This document shows positions 1 through 13,481 of a stretch of 64,000 nt of DNA, in pieces. The notes under the pieces were generated by a model. It made no database searches. It worked only from the letters and a program-made list of their open reading frames with translations, and was not told where the DNA came from. The translations under genes were made by a program, and so were the position numbers. The DNA comes from Mantis religiosa. Its lineage: Eukaryota > Arthropoda > Insecta > Mantodea > Mantidae. The stretch's first letter is position 1. Each line of letters opens with the position of its first letter. Where the stretch lies: positions 264,303,603 through 264,367,602 of the forward strand of contig CM060947.1 in NCBI GenBank assembly GCA_030765055.1. The letters are read 5' to 3'.

Positions 1-331
1 GTGGGACAGTTAACTACGTCATCCTGGTTTATATGTGTGTCAACTGATTTGTACGAAAATAACTTCCCCGGAAGAAACAGACACTCTAGAACACAATTCT
101 AACATACCAACATGGCTATTAGAATTTCTGCGTCTCGCTGCTTATCAGTGCGATCAGCACGTGACGTAGCTCGTCGCATATTTGACTTACTTCTACGACC
201 TAAGTCATGTCGTCTTCTCCTTGGCATAGAAAAAAAGTTTGCGTGAATTTCACAAAGTCAAAGGAATTAATTAATTTTGTGTCAATTCAATTCACATTCA
301 CGAATTCACAAATTATAAAGAAAGTCTCCAA
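1..331. other. Unassigned AT-rich sequence
   Basis: No coding similarity, array or transposon end is visible here. An open frame that starts at 207 is non-coding up to the LINE insertion at 345 and only then becomes LINE-like, so its start codon is accidental. Confidence 0.5.
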
Positions 332-344
332 CGATTCACCAATA

Positions 345-875
345 CACGCTTCCGGCATTAGCGTGGTGTGTGCATGGATCCCTGGTCACGTAGGCTTGCG
401 GGGGAATGAAATGGCGGATTCAGCAGCTAAGACCGCTACCATGATGCCCTAGGTTGGAGTACCATCTGTGACATCGAAGGATTTTAGAGCTGTATTGCAG
501 AGATCTGTGCACACCTATTGGCAGGAAGAGTGGTCCGCTCTCCTCAGCAATAAACTTAGATCTGTGAAAGAACTTCCGATTCCCTGGGTTACCTCCTGTC
601 GTTCATCTCGTCGTGAGGAAGTGAGTTTGGCTCGGTTACGCATTGGGCACTGCGGTTTAACACATAGTGTTCTGTTTAGAAGGGAGCCTGCTCCAGTCTG
701 TCCGTTTTGTAACGAAGCGTTATCTGTCCGACACGTGCTGCTAGAGTGTTTTTGCCTAGCACACCTTAGAACGTCTCTGCAGCTGCCGGCCAGCTTTGCA
801 GAAATGCTAGCGGATTATAATAAAGTAGTGGAGAAGGTTTATAGGTTATTTTGTAAGTTAGATTTTAGAATTTAG
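345..875 (+). pseudogene. LINE ORF2 C-terminus: RNase H end plus zinc-knuckle region
   Basis: The frame opens within an RNase H domain. It shows a GHVGLRGNEMAD block, in which the final Asp of the N-E-x-A-D motif is the last RNase H active-site residue. A single in-frame TAG at 450-452 interrupts it, and it continues in the same frame to a stop at 873-875. Downstream is the Cys/His cluster CPFCNEALSVRHVLLEC, the CCHC-type motif typical of the C-terminus of I/R1/Jockey-type ORF2 proteins. The RT and endonuclease are absent because of 5' truncation. Non-functional. Confidence 0.85.
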
Positions 876-1051
876 TGAAGAGAATTTTTTGCAGTTTGAA
901 TTTATATCTATTTTTTATGTACATGAATTTTGTAAGTTTTCTTACACTTGTATACAGATTTAGAACCATTTACATTTGGCTTTGGCCATGAATAAGTTTT
1001 TAAAGGGGGCTAATAACCGCAGCAGTTGGGCGCCCCTATACACATCATCAT
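345..1051 (+). mobile_element. 5'-truncated LINE (RNase H-bearing, I/R1-like) with target duplication
   Basis: The insert is bounded by a perfect 13-bp direct repeat, CGATTCACCAATA, at 332-344 and 1052-1064, the expected signature of target-primed reverse transcription. It begins abruptly inside the RNase H coding part of ORF2 and ends in a short (ATC)n tail (CACATCATCAT). The 3' end, from about 985 to 1051, has the same layout as the end of the LINE at 15278-17594 (GCGCC or GGGCGCC, then TATACACAT, then ATCATC), so the two belong to related families. Seen: truncation, duplication and tail. Inferred: clade assignment. Confidence 0.88.
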
Positions 1052-1064
1052 CGATTCACCAATA

Positions 1065-2007
1065 TTTGACAACAATTGTCTGTAATCAAAGATCTATAGT
1101 GTTATAGTGCGTTCAGAGATTTATTTTGTGTCTAATCTTCGACATGTATAGCATCATGCTATATAAACAGCCTTCAGTGCTGAAAACAAATGATAAGCGT
1201 TATGAAATAAAAGATGATAAGTGAAATATCTTTGAAGTCTTTAGCAAGGAGTGAAATATCTTTCTACTTCACAATGCTTTTGGTTTGTCGGAAATTAAAG
1301 ACGGTGCATGTGTTCCGTGAATGTTTACGTGTGTAATTTTATATTTAGTTAATAACCCGGTCCATTATCACTTCAGGTTTTATATACAATAAAACTTTTC
1401 TGGATCAAAAGAACTAGATGAGTAGAGAAATCCACGTCAAAGCATCACATTACATTTCTCTATGGATGTAAGACAAGGGCTACCAAGTGAAGGGGGTTGC
1501 TATGGTAACAAATCGAAAGACAATATATCGGCTGATTTGTTCATTATTCCTTGTACAAAAGCATGCAAGTTATGCCGAGTTGAGAGAAATTCCTCGATAG
1601 GTGCTCCGATTATCCGGCAGTTTGCAAAACTGCATGGAAATTTGTTTTGATGCAGGGCAGGAATTTCTCGTTAGCTCGCCTCGACCGCAGGAATTGCAAA
1701 CGTTTTTATATCAACACAATTTTCACTACTACGCCATATAGGTTAACTACAGCAGTAAATAAGTTTAACTGTAATGTAATTTAACGTTATTCTAAATGTA
1801 AGTTCTGCTAATTATCCGATGCGCCGCATTATTAAGCCAGGTTTAGTACTTTAGTTTATTGTTTTATATCTGTTACAGTTAAAGTATTACACTAGTGTCC
1901 AAAAGTTAAGCATAACTCGGAAAACAGAGCTCTAAAAAGGAAAACGGTGAGCTAGTAACAATATAGGTGCCTCCTTTTACTGCAGGCGCGGTTATGGGCG
2001 AATTGAT
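1065..2007. other. No recognisable feature
   Basis: About 940 bp of AT-rich sequence between two insertions. A 62-codon open frame at 1462-1650 has no recognisable domain and is not repeated elsewhere in the window. I see no array, transposon end or splice-flanked exon here. Confidence 0.45.
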
Positions 2008-2009
2008 TA

Positions 2010-3352
2010 TACCTTGTTTCACGTAAGCTTGCCCAGTATCTCTTAACGGTCACGTGACCTAATCACCTCTCATTCGTTGCTGTTGTGGTAATGACTGTCG
2101 TGCGGTAAAAATTAGTTCGTTATTTAACATGGTGATATATCATATGTTGGAAGAGAATTGTCAAATTTATATTTTCGTAACTGTTTTAATTAAATATATT
2201 ACGCAACAGAGTTTATTTATCTGAAATGCATGTTAATTCTTAAACGAAGAGGAGTTTCCTTTGCTCTCAAGCACATGGCACGACAGCACGTGATTTAGCG
2301 GTAGTGGTGACATTTGTTTATGACTTTTATCACTGACCTTGTTTTGAACTGGATTAGTCATGCATCGCCATTCGAGAGTTCGGGAGCTAAATTATTTTAT
2401 TGATCGTTTATTGCGCATGTATTATATGTATAATGGCAGAGTCTACCGCCAGTTTTTCGTTTAAGTTTCGCAAGGATAATTATTTACAAACAGGCGAAAA
2501 AAGAATTGTGTTGCATGTGTTTAATGCAGTCACAGAGAAGAATCCGTCTTTGTCAGTGAGAGAAGTCGAACAGCTGTGCTCTGTAGTTACAGGTGTGAGT
2601 GTTAGATCCGTAGGAACATCGCGACATGAAATTGAGGAAACCGGAAAACTTACCACTCCAGGCAAAAGCAGGAATAAACAAAAGTGCGTGCTCGGAGAAA
2701 ATACGTGAAAAGTGTGGTGCGTCGTCATGTGTGTAGTTTTTCTTTAGAAACGAACTCCCTAACATAAGTAACATTTCGTCTGCTGTAAATGAGGATGCAG
2801 ATTTACCAAATTTCAGCAGATTGCTTATACAGCTGGGATTTGTGAATGAAAAAACAGGCAAGAAAAATGTGCTAAGAGACAGAGGCGATATTGCTGTGTG
2901 GCGAAGACGTTATTTAAGGACAACCACACTGCACCGAGATACAAATCGCTAAATATACACGAACAACACACGAAAAGTAAAGTATGGTGTGACACGACTT
3001 TTAAGACTGAAAGACAAGCATTTTTGGAAGGTATGTGTGCTGGTTTAAAAAATCCCAGTGGAAAAGGCCGAATGCCTTTCATTATAAACTCTTTCAGTTT
3101 CATTGCTCAGCCATTCTGTTTCAATTTGCTCAGTTCATTATAAACTTGTATTTTTGCATGCCTTCATATCCTTATTTGTATGATTTTATTTATCTTACCG
3201 GCAATTATTACATTTACTGCACGTTTAAATATGACGGGAAGGCACCGCCTATGGCGTATGACGCGAAAGCATTAGCCAATTAGGGCGAGGGGGAGGGTTG
3301 TTGAACGCGGAGTGATACATTTCAGCGGGGCAAGGTTATATGAAACAGAGAA
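2010..3352 (+). mobile_element. ITm-superfamily DNA transposon, internally deleted (copy 1)
   Basis: A 1.34-kb element lies between TA dinucleotides at 2008-2009 and 3353-3354. Its imperfect terminal inverted repeats share TGTTTCA, then TAA, then CTTGCCC (left about 2012-2034, right about 3328-3350 on the other strand). A second copy on the minus strand (27261-28635) has the same ends, the same transposase N-terminus and the same loss of the distal catalytic domain. TA flanks and the transposase type place it in the IS630/Tc1/mariner superfamily. The two copies look like an amplified deletion derivative rather than two independent wrecks. Confidence 0.8.
2433..3110 (+). pseudogene. Truncated ITm transposase (N-terminal DNA-binding part and start of DDE domain)
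   Basis: The start at 2433 opens a frame whose first 90 residues include a helix-turn-helix-like region (SVREVEQLCSVVTGVS) and the basic GKLTTPGKSRNK linker characteristic of a widespread insect ITm transposase family. After about 2708 the reading frame breaks repeatedly. The homologous minus-strand copy still reads YYIDE for the first catalytic Asp, but here that codon region is damaged. The segments carrying the second Asp and the final acidic residue are deleted, so the protein cannot be catalytic. Confidence 0.72.
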
Positions 3353-3354
3353 TA

Positions 3355-3844
3355 GGTGACTCAGGAAAGTCGCTAACCTAAGTCTGCAAAATCATAATCG
3401 CAATAACAGATTTTATACTGGAATCGTGGTTTTGAATTTCGATGGGGCTTCCCTCTGTATATGAATCCAAAAGTTCCTTAATGATTTCTTGTCTACTTCC
3501 TAATGGAATATTGCATGTTAAGTTTAATGTTCTCATTTGCTGTGCTGACAGCAGATTTGAGGCCTTCCTCTACCAGGAGGTAAATATACTATTTGAGAGA
3601 AGGTATACCCGCGTAATATAAAGGTACATAATTTCGTCGGTTGCGTAGATACGATAAATCCTTTTTTAAAATAACTATACACTGCAATGCAAATCGGTGA
3701 ATTATTCAGCCATAAAAGTAGACCATGAAGAATATACGAACTGATAAGTCAACGGACGCTTTTTCACAATGAGCATCTGCTTTTTTTTGTGTTATAGTAG
3801 ACATGTATGCATATTGTAAACCTGTCACATAAAATGTATATATA
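3355..3844. other. No recognisable feature
   Basis: AT-rich spacer between the ITm element and the CR1-like LINE. A short TATATATA run at 3839-3852 abuts the LINE tail. Nothing coding is recognised. Confidence 0.4.
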
Positions 3845-3849
3845 TATAT

Positions 3850-5035
3850 ATATGTATGTATGTATTTATTCACTGCAATTGGGTACTACCCGGTGGCAGA
3901 GTTAAGAATACAGATCAAATTACAAATACTAGATTTACAACAATAACACAATAAACAATACCAACATGATATTATTTTAACTTTAGTCACTTAAAACATA
4001 TCTAATTACTTCTCTATTTACATATTATATACCATTATAATTTAAAAGTTAAACTTTAAACCATCTAGATTTTTCTAAATTCCTTCATCGACAGGGGACA
4101 GCCCTGAAAGACTGCTACAGGCAATTCATTCCATTCTTCAATGGTTCTATTAACAAAAGAAAATTTTCCTACGTCGGTTCTGTATCTTCTACCCTTAATT
4201 TTATACCTATGATCGTTTCGTCCATAATAATCCGGATTATCTAACCTTACACTAACGTCCACCCATACCTTTACACCAGCATTAGCTTTGAATAATGCTA
4301 CCAACCTATGTTTTTTACGCCTAATTCTTAATTCCTCCCAGTTAGTCTCATCTCCTTTTATAGGCCCAAAATACTTGCCTCCTTTTATGAATTTTATTGC
4401 CCTCTTCTGTATTTTTCTAATGGATCGATTTGGTTAGCTCTATACGGGTCCCAGCATGCTACTCCATATTCCATAACCGGCCGCACTAAGGCCTTGTAGG
4501 CAATTTCCCTGGACCTAGCGCTCCCCTTTTTCAATATTCTCATTACGAAATGTAATGCCTTCCACACATTCCTAGATGTGGAATTTACCTGTTCGTCCCA
4601 TCCAGCATTACTTGCCAGGTACACTCCCAAGTATTTGCAGCTGTCCACCTGTGGAATTTGCACCCCTCCCATGTGATAGTTAACAATAATTTTGCCCTTG
4701 GTTCTACTAAAAACAATGGACTTGCTTTTCTTGGCATTAATTGACATTTTGTTAGCCGCAGCCCAATTACAGATTTCATTTAAATCATCCTGAAGAGCGG
4801 TTTCATGCACTGTATTCCGAATTTTGTTATAAATGATACAATCGTCTGCAAACAACCTTATCTGGAAGTTAATATTAACAGCAATGCCATTAATAAAAAC
4901 GAGAAACAGTAAAGGTCCTAGTACTGAGCCTTGTGGCAGACCCGAACGTACGGTTCCCCTATCGGACAGCTCTTTACCTACTTTAACTTTTTGCGTTCTC
5001 CTTTTCAAAAAATGTGTAACCCAATGAATGTCAAT
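3850..5035 (-). mobile_element. CR1/L2-like LINE, 5'-truncated (copy 1, minus strand)
   Basis: The element reads right to left and ends in a short (ATAC)n tail seen as TATGTATGTATG on the plus strand at 3852-3864. Immediately inside lies a 3'-terminal sequence (GGGTACTACCCGGTGGCAGA on the plus strand) that is shared with copies ending at 52733 and 59150. CR1/L2-group LINEs lack poly(A) and end in short tandem repeats, which fits. It is truncated in the RT domain near 5035 with a small internal deletion relative to the 51-kb copy. Confidence 0.85.
4065..5008 (-). pseudogene. CR1/L2-like LINE reverse transcriptase fragment
   Basis: Reading leftward, the fragment contains the RT block SGLPQGSVLGPLLF, the catalytic LFADDCIIY motif (both Asp retained), the template-binding KYLGVYLASNAGW region and the thumb segment with RPVMEYGVACWDPY. 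A frameshift near 4394-4400 separates the last segment (4065-4304). The domains upstream, including RT motif A and any endonuclease, are missing. The same protein is found in the copies at 51.1-52.6 kb and 59.3-60.2 kb. Confidence 0.85.
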
Positions 5036-5190
5036 TCTTTTTTATCACCCACAGTTTCCTCACAATGTAACTTCATTACAAACCAGAAAATTAGCAGAAC
5101 ATATTCTAGGAATGAAAAATAAATTAGTGTTACAATATGTACAAAGCTTTTATCCAAGTCTAAACAAGAAAATAGTTTTAGTACATAGTC

Positions 5191-5415
5191 TTATGTTTTC
5201 ATTTTCTTATATTTCCTTTCTCTCTTCCCCTTAAACACTGTCTGTATTGCGAGAAGATATACTTGAGGCCTTTCTGTCATAACATTATTTATTACTTCTA
5301 GGTTGGGAGCAGTCACTTTATAGCGTCCAGTGTCTCTCTTTTTGCGAGTAACTGATCCTGTATCTTGAAAATGTTTGATGTACCTATTGGTTTTAAAATA
5401 TAAGGATACCAACAT
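5191..5415 (-). pseudogene. Possible ITm transposase helix-turn-helix fragment (DUF4817-like)
   Basis: The translation contains RYIKHFQDTGSVTRKK followed by TAPNLEVINNVMTERPQ. This resembles the N-terminal DUF4817 helix-turn-helix of the insect ITm transposases whose C-terminal half is seen at 45.23-45.56 kb. No catalytic residues or terminal repeats were found here. The assignment rests on a short remembered family pattern and is tentative. Confidence 0.5.
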
Positions 5416-5419
5416 TAAT

Positions 5420-5928
5420 AGACATTTTAATTAAGTGTAAGAATGACAAAAAGTTTATATCGTATACTGACAAAATGTAACACGTTTAAGTTATAAACAA
5501 AAGAATGTCAATTTGACGTTACCTGGACACTTCTGACAACATTACACTCCGAGGGACTTGTCTGAATGCCGGATAGGGTTGTATAAACTCCTCTATGCAG
5601 CGGTTTAAATAATATTTATATGTCGAACCAATTTTAATGCTAGTATGAAAGTAGCATTTAACCATGAAGACGCGGTAGTCTGTGTTCATATCCAGGGGAA
5701 GCTAGTTGTATTAGACACAGGAGGAGCCACACTCAGAGTGCTGTAATTTGCTTACTGTTCCGCAAACATTACCGCTTTTCCGTAGAGGGCACTATGGTTT
5801 CAAGATAGACTCACCAGTCGACTATGACGAAATTCTTGCTCAATCGCAAGGCGGGAAATAATGAATAAAAATGAACACTGTGTAGAATAAATCCTTTCAT
5901 GGAAGTGTTGAAAACAGTGTTGTTGTAT
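5420..5928. other. No recognisable feature
   Basis: About 500 bp without a recognisable coding fragment or repeat; it flanks the left arm of the PLE inverted repeat. Confidence 0.4.
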
Positions 5929-6296
5929 AAATTAAATAAATTGGGAGTCGATTAATGACACTAAACAACACTTACTTTTAAATTTTCCCGGAACTAGTTA
6001 CAGAGGCCTTCCCTCTATCTTCAGCCGGACATCGACTGGTTCTCCTTGGTGTAGCTGGCAATATTTTGTCATCGGTCTCCTCTGGTGGCGGTTCGAGGGA
6101 CTTGTTGAACAAATCTTTCTGGGGAATGTCGAAATTGAATACTTTGTTCCTATTTTTTGAAATAAAGATTTGTTCCCATGTGGACAGTTCTTGTTTTCCT
6201 GTTTGTATGTTTTAGTAATTTTGGTTCTGGATTTATGTTGTGGTTTATTTTCCCAAAAATGCGTGGCAACTGCTGATTTTTCTTATTGTTCGTATT

Positions 6297-6620
6297 TTAT
6301 GTTCCTAAAGTGTTATTTGTTCTTGTTTCTAAATTTCTTTTGGTTTTTCCAATATAAATTTGACTACAGTCACAGCATTCAATTTGATATATACCAGATT
6401 TTTTGTTAGATGGAATGGCATCTTTGATGTTTGAGCAAATTAGGTTTTTAAGGAGTAATGGTTGACTGGAGCTAGTTGAACGTTTTGTTTTTTGAAGAAT
6501 TTTTATGAACTTATCAAAGGCCCATGGATGGTAATTGAATTTTTTGAAGATCATTTTAGTTTCTGTAGCTGAGAGAGTTGTGGTTTCCTTTAGTAGTTTC
6601 TTCTTATTTGCTAAGTTCAC
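6297..6620 (-). pseudogene. PLE GIY-YIG endonuclease region, minus-strand unit
   Basis: The 107-residue frame ends with GIYQIECCDCSQIYIGKTKR, the hallmark of PLE endonucleases: a GIY-like beginning, a CxC-type cysteine pair and the YIG motif with the following T/K-R. Upstream residues correspond to the linker that follows the PLE reverse transcriptase. It runs into frameshifts at about 6297, and the remaining C-terminus is readable only in pieces down to 5929. Confidence 0.8.
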
Positions 6621-6630
6621 TTTTTTGTCT

Positions 6631-7033
6631 GAATGCTGTGACTGTAGTCAAATCTATATTGGAAAAACTAAAAGAAATTTATAAACAAGAGCAAAGGAAC
6701 ACTTTAGGAACATAAAATACGAACAATTAAAAAAATCAGCAGTTGCCACGCATTTTTGGGAAAAATAACCACAACATAAATCCAGAACCAAAATTACTAA
6801 AACATACAACAGGAAAAGAAGAACTGTCCACATGGGAACAAATCTTTATTTCAAAAAATAGGAACAAAGTATTCAATTTCGACATCCCCCAGAAAGATTT
6901 GTTCAGCAAGTTCCTCGAACCACCACCAGAGGAGACCGATGACAAAATATTGCCAGCTACACCAATGAGAACCAGTCGATGTCCGGCTGAAGATAGAGGG
7001 AAGGCCTCTGAAACTAGTTCCGGGAAAATTTAA
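6631..7033 (+). pseudogene. PLE endonuclease C-terminus, plus-strand unit
   Basis: From 6631 the frame reads ECCDCSQIYIGKTKRNL and hits a stop. After a frame change, 6743-7033 gives an uninterrupted C-terminus containing the STWEQIFISK block that follows GIY-YIG in PLE proteins, ending at a natural stop. It is the mirror copy of the 5929-6380 arm. RT and the N-terminal region are absent. Confidence 0.78.
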
Positions 7034-7073
7034 AAGTGTTGTTTAGTGTCATTAATCGATTCCCATTTAATTT

Positions 7074-7859
7074 AACTGTGTAGAATGTTTGGATAAAATG
7101 CAGTTCTTTTGTTCGTGCATGCCAGTTGAATTATCACACGCAGTTCATGGGAGTGGTGAGAATTTGAACATGTAACATGATTTTAAGAAAAGGTAATATT
7201 AGTTTACCTTGAAGACGAAGGTGCTAATGTTACGTGTGTTATGATGCATCCTGTGCATTAATACTCCCTGCTTTGCACATCATCTTCCCCATAATCCCCG
7301 GAGAGTTTAAGTTTTGCAGTAGATATGAACATATTGCAGTAAAATCTTTAATTAAGCATGGCTGCATGAAAAGGAATTCTCCGCCATTGTTTTCTGCTCT
7401 GTGTACGCAACGTTCTCATAATCCAGGAAACAAACAAAAGACAGAAGCCGGCCGCAGCATACGAGGTATCCGGTTACCAGCGCCTTCTAACGAGCAAGAA
7501 AAATTGCAGTGAAATCTTTCATGCATCTCACGCGCTCTGGGACCAGCGATTTGTCTGCCACCAAAAGCCGAGGCAGGCACCTGGAGCATTGCCAACCTCA
7601 TCGATTAAAAAAGAAGGAAATAAACACGTCCGTTCCTTTTTTGTACCAAAGTGTGAACACGGACCTATTGTTCTGGTACTCCATGAATGCTTCAACATGA
7701 AGTATGATCACGCAGGAAATCCAATATTCACCTTACAACGTCGCTCCGTCAATATTTCCACGAGATTTGCGTTTCGTTTTACTTTTTATCATAAGTCATA
7801 AACAATCGAGCGGTGTTCCTCAGTTGGTAGCGTTTGGAGCCCACGTCGCTTTCCCAATA
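7074..7859. other. No recognisable feature
   Basis: Roughly 790 bp with short open frames only (for example 7234-7512), none with a recognisable motif or a second copy in the window. Confidence 0.4.
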
Positions 7860-8110
7860 ATTTCTGGAGAAAAAAAAGACAAAACAACAAAATTCATTGC
7901 AAACAATCTTTTAGTATTAAACATTCTTTTGAACCAGTTATAAAGATTGATATTGTCGTATTATCTAAGACTGACAAACCTGTTTTTTTATGTAACTGGC
8001 TTATTTCCTAGTATTTCTAGAGAAAAAGAACCTTTCATTTATTTTAAAAAATGGTTAAATTCAATAAATTTACATGAGGACTTAATAGTTGATTCCGTTA
8101 AACTTACTAA
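7860..8110 (+). pseudogene. Possible PLE reverse-transcriptase fragment
   Basis: The plus-strand translation around 8000-8095 gives a TGLFPSI-like block and then NSINLHEDLI. The latter matches the NSINLHEDLI of the degenerate PLE on the minus strand at about 35.2 kb, so shared ancestry of that stretch is visible within the window. Frames are broken and no catalytic motif remains. Confidence 0.5.
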
Positions 8111-8139
8111 TTTTTTTTAAATTAATTGTTGTTTCACAC

Positions 8140-8790
8140 TAGCCCTGTGTAGGACGCACTATGAATGGGTACAGCCAGACTGAAAAATTCAATGCCACAA
8201 GAGGGATTCGAACCACGGATCTTCTGGTCTCGGTCCAGCCGCTTCACACCATTGAGCCACCATGGTCAACGTACCAACATTAAATTCTCCAACTGACTCG
8301 TGGTTTCCCCCGTAAACCACTAGAAGTTCTCATAAATACATGAGACAACTACCTTAACGACGACTTACTATGATGTACTTTAAGGCCCGGGCTTTATAGT
8401 TCGGACCACTATTAGGTACAATGACTCGTGTTTTTCCCGGTAAACCACCAGGAGTTCTCATAAACACATGAGACAACTACCTTAATGACGACTTACTATG
8501 CTGTAAGTACTTTAAGGCCCGGGCTTTATAGTTCGGACCACTATTAGGTACAACTGACTCGTGTTTCTCCCGGTAAACCACTAGTAGTTCTCATAAATAC
8601 ATGAGACAACTACCTTAACGACGACTTACTATGCTGTAAGTACTTTAAGGTCCGGGCTTTATAGTTAACCACTATTAAATACAATTAATGGAAATCAGTT
8701 GTTCTTTCACACTAGCCGTGTGTAGGACGGTCTATGAAAGAGTAGTGCTAGACTGAAAACTTTAATGAGACAACTACCTCAATAGCATTA
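8140..8790 (-). mobile_element. tRNA-derived SINE (family A) with partial tandem body, minus strand
   Basis: On the minus strand around 8200-8270 a tRNA-like head shows a box A-like TGGCTCAATGGT and a box B-like GGTTCGAATCC. Nearby segments (GACTCGTG..., AACTATAAAGCCCGGGC) recur about three times at 130-135 bp spacing (near 8292, 8422 and 8556). The same units make up the family A copies at 38.7-41.9 kb. The box A and box B sequences would form an internal RNA polymerase III promoter. Confidence 0.75.
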
Positions 8791-9000
8791 GAAGTAGCAT
8801 TTTACGTATATTGGTGTCAAGTGGTGACATGCAGGAAATTCACTTTAGGTTCAAAGTTCTTAACAAAAGTGTGCGATTTTCATTGTGTCTGCAAGTTAGG
8901 CTGACAGTTCACGCGGTGTGGGCCACGAAACGTCTGATTGGAGAGGGGAAGCTTCTGTTGTGAGCAAGTCTTCCAAAGCAAGAAAGGCCTACCTATAACT

Positions 9001-10853
9001 GTACAACAGAAAAAGTACTAAAGAGTAGCCTTAGTTCTTTGAGTCATTATTCGCTCTTATTTTATTGAAAATTATTATCTGGAGTTTCCCTCGCTTTGAA
9101 AGTCACGCCTCGCTACTGGACCTACATGTGACTGTTCAATAGAAAGAGTACTGAAGAGTAACCTTAGTTCTTTGAGTCATCATTCTCTCTTACTTTACTA
9201 AAAATTATTATGTAGAGCTTCCCTCTTTTTGAAAGTCACGCCTCGCTGCTGTACCTACGTGTGACTGTACAATAGAAAGAGTACTAAAGAGTAGCCCTAG
9301 TTCTGAGCCATTACGCTCTCTTATTTGAATGAAGCTTATTATTTAGAGCTTCCCTCGCTTTGAAAGTCACGCCTCGCTACTGGACCTACGTGTAATTGTA
9401 CAACAGAAAGAGTACTAAGGAGTAGCCTTAGTTCTTTGAGTCACTATTCCCTCTTATTTTAATGAAAATTATTATTTGGAGCTTTCCTTGCTTTGAAGGT
9501 CACGCCTCTCTACTGGACCTACGTGTAACTGTACAATAGAAAGAGTACTGGAGAGTAGCCTTAGTTCTTTGAGTCATTATTCTTTCTTATTTTAAAGAAA
9601 ATTATTATTTGGAGCTTTCCTCACTTTGAAGGTCACACCTCGCTACTGAACCTATGTGTAACTGTACAATAGAAAGAGTACTTAAGAGTAGACTTTGAGA
9701 AATTATTCTCTCTTATTTTAATGAAAATTATTATTTGGAGCTTCCCTCACTTTGAAAGTCACGCCTCGCTACTGAACCTATGTGTAACTGTACAATAGAA
9801 AGATTACTTAAGAGTAGCCTTAGTTCTTTGAGTCATTATTCTCTCTTATTTTAATGAAAATTATTATTCAGAGCTTCCCTCACTTTGAAAGTCACACCTC
9901 GACACTGCACCTAGGTGTGACTGTACAATAGAAAGAGTACTTAAGAGTAGCCTTAGTTCTTTTAGTCATTATTCTCTCTTATTTTAATGAAAGATATTAT
10001 TTGGATCTTCCCTCGCTTTGAAAGTCACGCCACGCTACTAGACCTACGTGTGACTGTACAATAGAAAGAGTTCTAAAGAATAGCCTTGGTTCTTTGAGTC
10101 ATTATTCTCTCTTATTTTAATGAAAATTATTATTCAGAGCTTCCCTCGCTTTGAAAGTCACGCGCCGCTACTAGTCCTACGTGTGACTGTAGAATAGAAA
10201 GGGTACTAAAAAGTAGCCTTAGTTCTTTGAGTCATTATTCTCTCTTATTTTAATGAAAGTTATTATTTGGAGCTTCCCTCGCTTTGAAAGTCACGCCTCA
10301 CTACTAGTCCTACGTGTGACTGTACAATAGAAAGAGTACTAAAGAGTAGCCTTAGTTCTTTGAGTCATTATTCTCTCTTATTTTAATGAAAGTTATTATT
10401 TGATGCTTCCCTCGCTTTGAAAGTCACGCCTCACTACTAGTCCTACGTGTGACTGTACAATAGAAAGAGTACTGAAGAGTAGCCTTAGTTCTTTGAGTCA
10501 TTATTCTCTCTTATTTTAGCGAAGGTTATTATTTGGAGGTTCCCTCGCTTTGAAAGTCACGCCTCACTACTAGTCCTACGTGTGACTGTACAATAGAAAG
10601 AGTACTAAAGAGTAGCCTTAGTTCTTTGAGTCATTATTCTCTCTTATTTTAATGAAAGTTATTATTTGATGCTTCCCTCGCTTTGAAAGTCACGCCTCAC
10701 TACTAGTCCTACGTGTGACTGTACAATAGAAAGAGTACTGAAGAGTAGCCTTAGTTCTTTGAGTCATTATTCTCTCTTATTTTAGCGAAGGTTATTATTT
10801 GGAGGTTCCCTCGCTTTGAAAATCACTCATCACTAATACTCACCAGGACGAGT
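9001..10853 (+). repeat. Tandem satellite, 133-bp unit, 14 copies
   Basis: Units starting with GTACAATAGAAAGAGTAC occur at 9001, 9134, 9267, 9398, 9531, 9664, 9790, 9923, 10056, 10189, 10322, 10455, 10588 and 10721. The spacing is 133 bp except for two shorter units. No coding potential or similarity to the transposons in the window was recognised. The last four units form a 266-bp dimer repeated twice: the variant TTTGATGCTTCCC is in units 11 and 13, and TTAGCGAAGG in units 12 and 14. Confidence 0.92.
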
Positions 10854-11011
10854 AACAAACATTGAGATTTCAAATAAAATTCTATAGAAATAATGGAACC
10901 CAAGTTGCCTAGCCGCAACTGTCGAACGATAGGATCTGTGAAACTATAGGAAAACAGAATTTAAAATAAATAGGGAAATAAATAAATAAGGAAATAAGAA
11001 TAAATAAATAA

Positions 11012-13480
<2,469 letters not shown>

Positions 13481-13481
13481 C

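Larger units (their letters stand above)
5929..7073. mobile_element. Penelope-like element 3' ends in head-to-head inverted arrangement
   Basis: The arm at 5929-6380 reads on the minus strand and the arm at 6631-7073 on the plus strand. They are near-identical inverted copies of about 450 bp, covering the C-terminal half of a PLE protein and its 3' flank. The 250-bp spacer (6381-6630) belongs to the minus-strand unit, extending it further 5'. The plus-strand unit starts exactly at GAATGCTGTGACTGTAGTCA, inside the endonuclease coding sequence. PLEs are known for partial tandem and inverted end duplications; the inverted geometry is directly visible here. Confidence 0.82.

Noticed and set aside
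207..452. 81-codon ORF taken as a gene with its own start
   Set aside because: The first 46 codons lie in flanking DNA and only the part after 345 is LINE sequence; the start is fortuitous.
1880..2013. Possible longer left terminal repeat of the ITm element starting near AGTGTCCAAAAGTTA
   Set aside because: A weak match to DNA outside the 27-28.6 kb copy is explained by mariner coding sequence there; TA flanks place the end at 2010.
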